From Phialocephala subalpina (taxonomy: Eukaryota > Ascomycota > Leotiomycetes > Helotiales > Mollisiaceae), in NCBI GenBank assembly GCA_900073065.1, contig FJOG01000015.1, forward strand, positions 753,791 through 817,790: a stretch of 64,000 nucleotides of DNA. The letters are read 5' to 3'. Both the position numbers and the translations under genes were made by a program. How positions within the stretch are numbered: position 1 is the first letter of the stretch; the number at the start of each line of letters is the position of its first letter. Positions 13,390-24,480 of this stretch are shown here, in pieces. Below the pieces are notes generated by a model. It had not been told where the DNA came from, searched no databases, and was given only the letters and a program-made list of their open reading frames with translations.

Positions 13390-15840
13390 GAAAAAAACAA
13401 AATTTAAACTATTTAATTATATTATTTAATTATCGAAATATTAAAAAATAATTCCGTAAATATTTAATATATAATTCTAGAGATATTATTTATATTATAA
13501 CTTTATTCGATAGACTTTACACTCGATTTGATCCCCTTTTCTAATATAGGTCAAATACTTCCGCTTAAAGTACTTATTCAAATCGCTTAAAATATAAAAC
13601 TCGTAAATAAACTCTTTAATATAAGGATTATCCGGCGCTAAAAATAATATTATTCCGGCGTAAACGAAGTATATCTGCGGTTTCTCTTTCTTATTTTTAA
13701 TAAAGAAAAATATTATAATGGTATTTAGTAAGTTCTTAAATAGCGAATTTATATCGCGAGAATTACGCGATTATTTCATTAATATTAAAAACTTTTAAAA
13801 TATTATACGTTTTTTTTCTATTATATAATACAAAGTAATAACGTTAATAGTTTTATTTTTCCGCCGGTATTACCTTTCGAAGTTTATAGCGATTAAAACT
13901 TTAAAAACTTCTATTAATCGCTTTTATACTAATCGCTAAAAACGGTAAAATATATTAAATACGGGTTTAATAAACCCAAGGCCATCGAATTAATACTCGA
14001 TATTATTTACGGTTTATTTAATCGTTTAATTATTTTTAATTTACTATTTAAATTCCCTTTGTAATTACTATTTTTCCTTTTTATATATTTAATAGATTTC
14101 TATATATTCTTTAGACCCTTTGTATAGTTTTTAAAGCTTTAAAATTAAATATCGAATTAATAAATAAGTATTAATTAATAAGGATTACTTGGATATAAAG
14201 TTAATAAACTAACGCTTATTAATAGAGTGGCCAATGCTATAAAATTGCTTTACGAGCGTATATTGTAATTTTATTCCCTTTAAAATACTAAAGAGATCTT
14301 TATTTATCTTGCGTCCAAAGTAATACTTTTAAAGCGAAACCAAATTAATATAATTTATCGCGAAATTATAAAGGGTTTTATTTACGTCGATTATATAATT
14401 AAATTAGTTTAATATAATAATAGGAAATAGGATTAGAATAAACTATTTAAAGTTCATTTATTAATAATATTATAACGTAAATTATAAGAGATAATTAGAA
14501 TTTCTAATCCTAATATCTCGTTAATCCTTTTGATTTATATTATTATTATTATATAAAATATAAATATATTATCGGCTATATTAAAACTTATAAAAATCTA
14601 AATAGTTCGATAGAATACGTAAACGTTTTTCAAATCCTTCTTTAAGGGTAATTATATTTCAAACTCGCCGAAATGAATATCAAACGTTTTTAATTAATAT
14701 AGCAAAATAAAGTTATATACACGGAATACTTTATATCGGAATAAAATACTTAGGAGGAAAATATAAGTATTTAAAAGTAAAAACTCGGCAAATAACGTCT
14801 TAAAAAATGGGTAGATTTTCCTAAGAAAATATTAATATTTAATGTTTATTACGAATATTATATAAACTTACGTATTTTTCTCGCCAAAGTACGTTTTAAT
14901 GAACGCTAAAATAAATTTAATCAAAATATTATATGGCCCGCCTTTTAAGTCTCGCTTTAATATAATTAGAATATCTCCGAATTATAATCGTAAAATTGAT
15001 ATTAAATGAATATCGACGAGAGTAAACAAAAAAGGAAAAGTATAATAAAAATCCGTAATTCTCTAAGTTTAAATAATTTCTTTGTTATTCAATATTATCT
15101 CGATTTATTACTTAAAATTATTAATCGTTATATAGTAATTAATTTTCTTTTAATCGCTAAACTTATACTTTTTTGTTAATACTTTAAGAACTTATAGAGA
15201 TTAACAAGGATTATTACTAAGAACCGATATAAAGAAATACTTTATATATATTGCGATTTAATTTAAGATTTAATTTATCATTTATAGTTTTCTCATAAAT
15301 AAATCGAAAAACTTTCCAATATATATTTAATAAACTTTTCTTTTTAATCCCGCGTAACTTCCTATTATCCTTATTAACTTTTTAATTCAACTTCCAATCG
15401 AAAAAATATAAAATAAATAAACCGAAATAAACTCGAAAAACTATTGAATATTACATTAAAAGATATAATTATAAAACTTGTAAACGAGAATAATTAACCA
15501 ACGGAAATAATAAAGAATTATAAATTTCATATAAACTTAATTACTCTTTTATAATATTTAATAGTTTCTTTGATTTTAGTTTATAATCCTTGGAATCGAA
15601 AGTATTCTCGTTAAACTCTTTTATTACCTACTGGTAATATTCCGGGGAGTAAATATTCCCACTAAAGAATTGAATTTAATTTTCGAAGTTATTATTAATA
15701 TTAAAATCTTTTACGCTTGTAATTTCGCTATCCAAATTACTTTTAAACTCGTTAATATCGAATATTTCGTTATTTTTTATCGAGAACAAAGCGTTTAAAT
15801 CGTTCGAATCGATTAAAATTTGCCGATATTATAATATATT
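13390..15840 (-). pseudogene. DUF3435 (tyrosine recombinase-like) gene relic
   Basis: Reading the minus strand through RIP stops gives a long coherent protein. The N-terminal part includes DLNALFSIKNNEIFDINEF and SPEYYQ*VIKEFNEN. At about 15,400-15,250 it reads KLRGIKKKSLLNIYWKVFRF, typical of DUF3435 proteins. At about 14,940-14,720 come NILIKFILAFIKTYFGEKNT and FLLSILFRYKVFRVYN. A Y-x-LRYN block lies at about 14,470, where DUF3435 recombinases carry a conserved Arg. The C-terminal end (13,680-13,400) reads LSDLNKYFKRKYLTYIRKGD, then ECKV, like the zinc-finger-like tail of these proteins. DUF3435 is the domain of Starship 'captain' recombinases and related proteins. Frameshifts and stops make this copy inactive. 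I recognised it from family patterns, not from a search. Confidence 0.72.
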
Positions 15841-15899
15841 AAAAGTAATATAAATAATATAAAGGAGATACTAAAAGAAATTACTATTAAATAAATTAT

Positions 15900-17655
15900 A
15901 TTAAAGGAGAAAAAAACTATAAAAACGAGAAGAAATAATTAATTACGAGAAATTTAAAAGAAAAGATAAGAAAGGAAATAAAAACGATTATTATTTTAAG
16001 TTATTAAAGGATAGAGGTTTTCTATTTTCTATTCTTTAAAAAAGTTTTTCGAAAAGTAAAAACGAGAATAAAAAAGTAATTATAAATTTTAAGTATTCTT
16101 ATAATCGATTAAAGTCGTATTACTTTAACTATTAAATACGCGAGTATTAGAATAACACGAGATTTTGGCGACTCGATTATAAAAAGTAGCAATTAAATCT
16201 CCCTTAAAATAATAACCAATTTGTTATCTTATTATTTAAAAGAATAATTAATCGAGTAATACTTTTATTTTTTATTTATTATAACGCGAATAGCGAATTA
16301 CAAAATATTTAAATAAAAAATATAAATCTAAAAGATAATATCTTCTTTATTAGTTCTAAAAATAAGTAAAATAATAAGAGGTTTAATTTAAATTAATTAT
16401 AAAAAGTATTCGAATAATTTATTAAACCAAAAAACCCGTAAACTAAAAAATTCCTTTTAATAAATAAATATTCTTCGCATGTAAATATAATATTTATCGA
16501 TTAAATAAACTAATATAAGATTATTATAATGATTTTATTTCTTTATATAATATACTAGTTTTAACTTTTAAATATAAATTACTTTTAACCCTTATTTATA
16601 GCTTATTTTATAAAATTAAATAATCTTATATCAAAAAATAAAAATTTAATTTTAATATCTAAGTATTTCTTTTAATTTCTTTTTAAAGTTATATAAGAAA
16701 AATCTTTTACAAAATTAAATATTTAATATATATTCGCTAAGCCTAGAATTTAATTTATAAATAATTCAAAAGTTATTACGCAAATAATTTAACTTCTCAA
16801 AAAAAAACTAAATATTTTTTGGATTACTTTAAAGCCCAAAGATTATTATAAATATTTATTATTTGCGAAGAAAATATAATATTAACCCTTTAGAAAAAAT
16901 TCTCGATAAATTATTTAATACTTTTAAATAGAAAATAATAAGAATATTTATAATTGAAATAAAAAATTTTAATTTTAAAAAAGTTATTATTTTGGAATAT
17001 TAAAAGAAGTAAAGAGGAAAAAAGCTTAATTTGATAGGCGAGGAATCACAAGGATTCAAAATCTAATTTCCGATAAAAGTAAATAAAGTTAAAAAATATT
17101 AAAGCGTATTAAATAAGAAAATAATAAAAGAAAAAAATTATAAAAATTAAAAGAAAAGTTATAAAAAAAGCTAATAAAGCCAAAAAACAATAAAAAGATT
17201 AAAAAAAAGTTACTCGATAAATTACAAAGTAATTATAAAAGGATTTGAGAGATATTACTTTAAAAATATTAAAATAAATTATTATTAAATCGAAAATAAT
17301 ATTTAATACGATTAAAATACTTATTTTAAAAGCTCTAAAAGTTAAAATAGTACTTAATAATCCTCGGAAAAAGCAACGCCAAAATAACGATAACTTGGTT
17401 ATTATTCTCAAGGTATTAGCACCTAACTTAGAGATTATAAACTTAAATTCACGAAGGTATATTATTCGATTACCAAAATGATTTAAATATAAGAAATAAG
17501 CTTACGCATCTTTAGATAAATAGATAATAATACTTTGTTTTGAATTTCAAGCCAAAATATCGTATGGTTAATTTATAATTAAAATTCGAAGTCATAAAGT
17601 GCTTTCTATTTTAGGCGGGATTTTGATAGGGATAGGATTTAACACGGGATCTCGG
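15900..17655 (+). mobile_element. RIP-decayed pogo/Fot1-like element (5' part missing or unrecognised)
   Basis: The right end CACGGGATCTCGGT followed by TA (about 17,642-17,657) matches the right TIR of the pogo element at 33,623-35,829. The plus strand at 16,390-16,700 and 17,170-17,495 aligns base for base with the transposase coding strand of that element, differing mostly by G-to-A and C-to-T. The final block reads IIRLPKWF where the other copy has PIRLPQRF. The left boundary is unclear because the DUF3435 relic occupies the expected position, so the 5' end may be deleted. Confidence 0.8.
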
Positions 17656-17775
17656 TTATAATAGGCAGCACGTGGGAACCGCTGCAGTCCACTCTGCACC
17701 TCGAACATCACCGACATCGAGCCTTCAACCTCTAACAATCGTCACCTCAACGTTTTCTTCCATGCTAGTCGCAAG

Positions 17776-18758
17776 ATGGATACAATAGAGAGTAACGGCA
17801 AGTCAGATCCAGTCCTCGACATTTCCCCGGATGGCGATGTTGTGCTCGTGGTCGGACCTCGGAACGAACGACTGAGAGTTCAATCCCAATGCCTCCAATG
17901 TGCCTCGAAAGTCTTCGACGCCATGTTCAAGCCTTATTGGAGTGAAGGCCAAGGGCTTTCCAAAGAATCCCCACGAGAAGTTCCACTGGTGGAGGACGAT
18001 GCCCATGCCATGCAGACGATCTGTTGCGTTATCCACCATCGCAACAACGATGTACCAGTGTCCTTGACATCAAAAGAAGTTCTTCAAATTGCTATCGCGG
18101 TCGATAAATACGATCTAAAGGTTGCCCTTAAATACGCCAGTGTTCAGTGGTTGAAACCTCGACCCGACGAAGAGAGAGTAGACAAGGGATATCTTCTGGC
18201 TGCGGCTTTCTTATACGACGACATGGATACATTTGCGGCGCATACGCTGTCGCTGATTCTTTATCACAAAGGGTCTTATTTGGAATTCTTGGATGATGAG
18301 ATCACGAATCAGATTGTACATTGGAAAACGTTCTGTATGCAACATCCTTCGATGATTCACATACGGATGCTAGATGAATACTAACTTTCTTAGATCTATT
18401 GAAAGAGCGAAGGACCAGAATGCGAGCGGAATTGAGCCAATTGTTAATCAAAGGAAAGAGAGCCGCCTGTTCATGTGGCTGGGCCAAAACCCGCGGTGAG
18501 AAGTATGCACTACTTCTGCTCGACTATGGGCCATTAAAGATGCTTGATGCTCCTATATCGGAGATAATTGAAAAGATGGAAAAGGTTTCATGCGAAGACA
18601 TGGGCAGGAAGTACCATGGTAATTGGCTTCATGAAGCCCCAACCAAGGACGAAACGCTTCCTGGACAGCTGGAAACTCTGAAAAAGAAAGTTAGCATTTA
18701 CCTCGACTGCGTACGAAGTCTTGACGCTACGATTCCCTGCAGATTTCAGCATGAGTGA
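17776..18758 (+). CDS. BTB/POZ domain protein
   Basis: Two exons, 17,776-18,334 and 18,394-18,758, give 307 residues. The 59-nt intron has a GTATGC donor, a TACTAAC branch site and a TTAG acceptor, and restores the frame exactly. Residues about 15-120 look like a BTB domain (GDVVLVVG, then RLRVQSQCLQCASKVFDAMF and a VPLVEDDAHAM block). The C-terminal half has CSCGW, YGPLKMLDAPI, and a late Cys, as in the large fungal family of BTB proteins with a conserved tail. BTB domains mediate dimerisation or Cullin-3 adaptor roles; this protein's partner is unknown. It starts about 120 bp right of the AT-rich boundary and looks intact. Confidence 0.85.
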
Positions 18759-19086
18759 AGAAACCGAGGAACGGAGAGGATTCATAATGCATCCTATCAA
18801 TACGTTGTCTGGTTTGACTATTCGTTGAACGGCGGGTTGACGTCGGTCCGCGGATGCGGGCCAACCTTCGAACATGACGGACCAATTCCTCATTTACAAG
18901 CTTTTCTGTCAAGTCTGCGATCTGCATTGAGTTTCTGAGATAAGAATCCGTGTATAAGCTCGCGTTTCGTTAGTTGCGGCACATGGGACTCGTTGTGGGG
19001 ATGACTGCATAATGCTGTCTTTGATTACATCCTAGCAGGAACTTCCAACAATATGTCTGTCAGCGCTAACCTGTATACCCCAAGTA
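18759..19086. other. Intergenic, no gene seen
   Basis: This separates the BTB gene from the MITE. Both strands hold only short frames. It probably contains the BTB terminator and the upstream promoter of the monooxygenase. Confidence 0.5.
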
Positions 19087-19200
19087 CGAAGGGCTGGTTC
19101 AAAAGTATTGAGCCATGCACGTGATTTTCCCTGCCAAAAATTAAGTATTTGGGAGAGGAAAGCTCGGACCATGGCTCAATACTTTTTAACCGGCCCTTCG
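19087..19200. mobile_element. 114-bp MITE with long terminal inverted repeats
   Basis: The arms are about 34 bp. The left arm CGAAGGGCTGGTTCAAAAGT and following bases pair with the reverse complement ending at 19,200, with few mismatches. TA flanks both ends (19,085-19,086 and 19,201-19,202), so it is probably mobilised by a Tc1/mariner-type transposase. It contains no coding sequence. It sits less than 100 bp upstream of the monooxygenase start at 19,298, inside the likely promoter or 5' leader. Confidence 0.82.
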
Positions 19201-19297
19201 TATATGAGGAGCTCTGCTCCTAAATAGAACTTCAAGCAATGCCCGCTTGTTCGACTTGCTGTTCGGCACCAAATCCACACAAAACGATTCCGCAATT

Positions 19298-21359
19298 ATG
19301 GATCCGGCCAGCACGATGTCATCCGAGCAGGCTTATCAAGACGAAGGCGTCGACGGAGTCTATGCATTGCAAGTCGAAAAGCGTTACGGCGAGGAGCGCG
19401 CGAAGCGACTGCGTCCAGAAGGCAACGAGCAGTACGTCGACACTTCCCTCTCCGACAAGTTCCGGCACTTCCAAGAGGATCCATGGGCTGGCACAACGGC
19501 TGTCAAGGACGTCAAGTCAATGTTCCCTGATAATCGTTGCCAGATGCTCATCTTGGGTGGCGGTTTCGGTGGACTGTTATACGCGGTCCGTATGATCGAG
19601 GCCGGAGTCCGCCCTGAAGACCTTCGCATCATTGATACGGCTGGTGGTTTTGGCGGCACTTGGTACTGGAACCGGTATCCTGGACTTATGTGCGATATCG
19701 AAAGTTACTGTTACCTGCCGCTCCTAGAAGAGACGGGTTACATGCCAAAACATCGCTATGCATACGGCGAAGAAATCCGCAACTATGCGAATCTCATCGC
19801 TGAAAAGTGGAACGTTGCTGGCAGTGCTGTCTTCCAAACCAAAGCTGAGAAATTGGTGTGGGATGAAGCGACTAAGGGATGGCAGGTGGAGCTCGTACAG
19901 AAGATGAAGGGGAAGCCGCCACAGACACTGAACATCCACTCGCAGTTCGTGGCGACTGTGAACGGACTGCTCAATTACCCTAAACTGCCGAACCTTCAAG
20001 GGGTCCTCGACTACCAGGGTGAAATCTTCCACTCGTCGCGCTGGAACTACTCGATCACTGGGGGATCGCAAGAGGACCCATCCCTTATCAAGTTGAAGGA
20101 CAAGCGGGTAGCTATCGTTGGTACAGGAGCGACAGCTGTCCAATGCATTCCGCATCTCGCGAAATGGTCCAAGCATCTATATGTCATCCAGCGTACACCA
20201 TCGGCGGTTGATCGCCGCGACCAGAGAGAGACCGATCCCGAGTGGTTTCACAAAGAGGTGGCGAGATCCTCGGGTTGGCAACGCGAGCGCTTGAGGAACT
20301 TCCACCAGCACTTCACTACTGAGGAGCAGCCTGCAATCAACATGGTGGACGACGGGTGGACCTGGGCTACTGCGCTGGTGGCTCTAGCTGGTAATATAAA
20401 TGGCCCAAAGTCGATAGAGGAGCTCCCTGCATACATAAAAAAGCTCCGTACCATCGACCTCCCGCGACACAACAGGGTCCACGCTCTTGTGGAAACTGTT
20501 GTCAAGGATCCCAGCGTTGCGAAGAAGCTCCAGGCGTGGTAAGTGATAACCCGATCTCACGTTGCTCCTATGACATGTCATTCAACGTTTGCACAGCATG
20601 TACTCGCACTCCTGAAAGTTGAAACATGCCAGAAAACGCAATCACTTACTCCTCAATTTCAGGTATCCTTCTTGGTGTAAAAGACCGTGTTTCCACGACG
20701 ACTATTTGTCGACATTCAATCGCGACAACGTAACACTTGTCGATACAGACGGCAAAGGTCTCGACCGCCTCACCTCGGACTCCATCGTCGCAGGCAACCA
20801 ATCCTACCCCGTCGACGTTATCATCTTCGCCACCGGCTTCCGCGAACCATTCGGCGGTACGCCAGCTGAAAAAGCCAACTTAACCATCACTGGTCGCAAC
20901 GGCGTTTCGATGAGCCAAGAATGGGCACGCAATGGCCCGGCTACACTCCACGGCGTTCTCGATCACCAGTTCCCCAATATCTTCCTTTCCGGCCCCTATC
21001 AGGCTTCCCTAAGCCCGAACTTCCTGTTCAATGACGATTCCCTGGCGAAGCATGCGGCGTACATTTTCGCAGAATCGAAGCGCAGGGCAGAAGGGAAACC
21101 CTTCGTCGTGGCTTCGACTGCTGACGCAGTAGAAGATTGGGCTTTGCAAGTGCAGATGCGATCGCTATCGATGGCTGCTTTCATGGGTTGCACGCCGAGC
21201 TATTTCAATCTCGAGGGTGCACTTGACAAGATACCACCTGAGGCGCAAATGACGATGTCACGGTCTGGCCACTGGGGTCATGGTATTGAGGACTTTCTTG
21301 GACATGTGGAAGCGTGGCGTGCTGAGGGTAGTATGCAAGGAATCGAGGTGCAAACGTAG
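19298..21359 (+). CDS. Baeyer-Villiger-type flavin monooxygenase
   Basis: Exons 19,298-20,538 and 20,663-21,359 give 645 residues. The 124-nt intron (GTAAGT to CAG) joins QAW to YPSWCKRPCFHDDYL in frame. The FAD site LGGGFGG is at residues about 86-92. The BVMO fingerprint appears as YQGEIFHSSRW (F-x-G-x3-H-x3-W type) near 238-248. The NADPH site VGTGATA is near 273-279. These enzymes insert one O2 oxygen next to a ketone to make an ester or lactone, using NADPH and FAD. The closest class by feel is the cyclododecanone/phenylacetone type. I chose the ATG at 19,298; an upstream ATG at 19,239 is out of frame. No polyketide or terpene gene is nearby, so the substrate cannot be inferred. Confidence 0.92.
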
Positions 21360-22424
21360 GATTGATGTTTATGTGATCGCAAATGAAGAAGGGCTTTGGC
21401 GGTAGGAAGTGTCAGTTGCTGATCACGTGTAGTGGGTCAAACTCTCTTTCCATATGTAGTATAGCTCAGGGGTAATCTCACAGACTCTTATATCCTTAAA
21501 CTCCTCCCTAGCTAGCTCTTTAGACTTAACAATACGATCTTTTACCCACAGAATGATGCCCAGACCTCGTAGCATCTCATAGGAAGTGGTACTCAGTAAA
21601 GATCATGTTGGCTCGCAACGAGAGTGCTGCCCAAGAATCCGATAAGGGCATTCAAGAACCAAGACCTCTCCTCCAAAATCTGATTCGTCATACTCGCCGC
21701 GGTCAGAAGGTTATCCAGATGCCTCAGAGCCTCGAACAGAATAGCCATTGTTCAACTATGAAGCTGCATCGAATGATTTTTATGTGTTGCAAAGGACCTA
21801 AAATGATCCTGTGGCTGAAAGAACTAAATACCGTAGTTTGGGACATTTTGCTGCCAAAAGTTGTGGCTCGGTCTAGGGACTGGTCAGCCACCCGGACAGA
21901 CTTCTGAACATGGCGAGTAGAACTCGAGGCACATGCGTGTCAACCACACCGAGATAGTTCAATTCTCCTCAGTCTATCGTTGTATGTGATGGAAGGGGTT
22001 GAATTTGAATATCATTTTGACTCTTTGGCGTGATACTCAGGGGTAAAAGTGGGCCCTTGGGAAAAGTCGTCAAATCAAAGTTTTAACAAGGATTACCGAT
22101 TTCCATATCAATCAAGGGAAATGACAACCCCACTGATAGCGAAGTAAAAATCGTAAAACAGGGTTTTCGAAGCCCCTCCTTTTGTCTTGGGAGCCCGTAT
22201 CTGATAACGAACACCTGTTCGGCTATTCCTTGCAGATCGGAGCTTTTTTTAGATACGAGCCTCAAACATACAAATCTGGGAAGGCTCCCACATGAACATG
22301 TATCTTAATTACTCTTTTCTTCTTTCAAGAATATATTCTGTTTGATGTCTAGCTGTTCTTCGACCTTAGTACTCCATCGACCTTCAATCAACACTCAATC
22401 AATTACACCATATCAATCGCAACC
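21360..22424. other. Intergenic with dispersed-repeat copies
   Basis: This holds copy A of the dispersed coding repeat (21,410-21,581) and one copy of a short dispersed motif (21,961-21,989). A plus-strand open frame at 21,605-21,907 has no recognisable domain and no supporting context, so I do not call it a gene. Confidence 0.55.
21410..21581 (-). repeat. Dispersed coding repeat, copy A
   Basis: This 172-bp segment is strongly similar to 56,672-56,845 in the same orientation and to 62,766-62,938 in reverse orientation. On the minus strand it is open and encodes YEMLRGLGIILWVKDRIVKS followed by a REE and an ITPELYYIWKES block. It looks like the 3' exon of a repeated gene or element. The family is not recognised. 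Confidence 0.8.
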
Positions 22425-23146
22425 ATGAAGTTCCTCCTTCCCGTTTTTCTCGCCCTGACCAGCGCATCATCTACCCTTGCCCAGTCCTCCACCTCTTCAG
22501 CAACCGCAACTTCAATCTCCTGCTCCAACGGCGACTCTGTTTGCGGCACTGGCAGTGACTCCGTCTGCTACGACCCCACCACATTCATCTGCTGCAACAC
22601 TTCCGGATCGCTTTGCAGCAGCGGGATGTACTGTACACTTGATAGCGATAATAACGCCGCGTGCTGCGCAGTCGGATTCAATTGTATGGGCGAGGGGAGT
22701 TCGACGACAAGTTTGGCTAGTGCGACGAGTGTGAAGGGTGGATCTACTGCTACTAGAGTCGCTGCTTCAAGTTCTTCTGGTATGTTTGTTCTTATGTTCC
22801 GTTCTCTCGATCTGCCGTAATCCGTTTTTCCCAAGCCGTCGAGTTGGAGTTGGATGCAACGGCGGATGGACCAATGGAAATGTACGGCGCTGATAGCGTA
22901 CCAAATTCAGGCTCTTCGGCAACAGTCACTTCCTCTGCAAACTCGCAGATCTCGTCTTCTTCTACTACCACTACAGGAAAGAAGACTAGCACCACTGGTA
23001 CTTCAACTAGTTCATCTTCTGGATCTAGCACAGGAACTGCAACTTCTTCGTCCTCGTCTGGAGCAGCTGCAATGGCTACTGGCTCGTTTTCAAAGCTTGG
23101 CTTTGTTGCTGGCAGTGCCTTATTTGCTTTAAAGCAACTGATCTAG
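22425..23146 (+). CDS. Secreted GPI-anchored Cys-rich protein
   Basis: Exons 22,425-22,779 and 22,836-23,146 encode 221 residues. The 56-nt intron has GTATGT and CAAG borders and keeps phase. Residues 1-19 form a signal peptide ending ...STLA. A compact domain at about 32-88 has ten cysteines, including two CC pairs (FICCN, AACCAV), likely five disulfides. A long Ser/Thr-rich stalk follows, then a small-residue site and hydrophobic tail (GFVAGSALFALKQLI) expected for GPI attachment. It is probably a cell-wall or plasma-membrane surface protein. Similar small Cys-rich surface proteins occur widely in ascomycetes; function is unknown. Confidence 0.85.
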
Positions 23147-24480
23147 GTTGGATGTGTTGTTAGACTGCACCATCAGCACCACCAAAAGACGACAAAAGTA
23201 CTGTACGTGACTACATGGCCTACGGTTCTCATGGCCGGTGAGTGCAATGGTGATGGAGATTTGAGAGGGAGCTTGGGCAAAGTAATAGGAGAGTTGCTCT
23301 AGGGAGAGGAGGTGACGATCGATTATGGATATGGAAAGAAGAGCTTGCGGGAGAATTATGGACTCGAGTGTACCTGTGTTGGATGCACAGATGGAGAATC
23401 TGAGGATGAAGACGGTAGCTGAAGCAGTCATCAAAATTCTTCTGGCAAGTCTGCAGCCAGGTTGAGAATGCTCGAGAAGAGATCAGACATCGGCAACAGT
23501 GCAATGGGCGGTTCAGGCCTCGTATCTTTTGAATAACAATGATCGTGTTTCGATTGCATAATCTGTTCCCCTCAGAATGCGTGCTCTATCGTGCTCGAGC
23601 TCAATAGGTAGCTGATATGGAGTCCTAGGGTCCGCGATCCTATTCCCTAGATCTCGGTGTAAGGACATGAAGATCGAAGTGAAAGCAGCTCCCATCGAGA
23701 TAATATCAACAACTGGGGATCAAATGCTGAAGCGTCTTGAGATGGTTGAGAGAGTTCAATACTCGTTCCACAAAACACCATTTAGGATCCGGGGTCCGGG
23801 ATCCAAAATCCCATGGCTGTTAACAAATCGGAGTGCAGACGAAGTCCTTGGAATTCCCCTCTACGATGTTTCCTGATGATAATAAACAGCGGTGGACAAA
23901 AATGTGGTGGTTAACCTTAAAGTGACTCATCGGAAAAGCTGCCCGTTAATTTTGAGATTCCGCACCACTGAAATTCAGCAATGTGCAAGGCTACACCGCA
24001 CCGCATCCGCAAAATATATTGCATTTTTGCAATAGAATACGAGCATCAAGCCGCGTTGGTGCAGTCCTGTGTGTAGACAATAGATATTAACTTGGGTAAC
24101 ATCGGGTTGCTAAATTTCAACCTGTCGCGGCATCTATCCCGTAGAAATCGCGACGATGATTTTTTGAATGCAACTTATAGCTGTAGAGTTCATTTGAGAC
24201 GAACTGGGTAAGCAGAGCCCTAACATGGACGTTCTTACTTTATTTAAGTTGTGTGCTTGTAACCAATGAATATACTACGGAGGCAAGGCAACTATGTGAC
24301 TGTGGCAGTGCAAAATTGATGTGGTGGCTCTGCCGAGACAGCATGAGGCGCACCAGATGTGTTAACCTGCGCCTCAAACGACATGGATAGGATACATAGT
24401 ACAAGACCCAGAAGTCTTGATGAACACAAAGTTTCCAGAATTGTAGCTTTCGCCTCGAGACATTACCAGCGTCAGGAATT
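23147..24480. other. Intergenic, no supported gene
   Basis: Several 60-100 codon frames occur on both strands, but none has a domain, a signal peptide or exon-like borders. The stretch probably contains the terminator of the surface protein and the promoter of the helicase gene. Confidence 0.5.

Noticed and set aside
19724..20176. 150-codon minus-strand frame inside the monooxygenase gene
   Set aside because: It is the antisense shadow of a well-supported coding exon and has no domain.
21605..21907. 100-codon plus-strand frame next to repeat copy A
   Set aside because: It starts at a non-ATG codon and has no recognisable motif or exon context.
23513..23876. Two opposed 60-70 codon frames
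   Set aside because: They have no conserved features; both could be chance.
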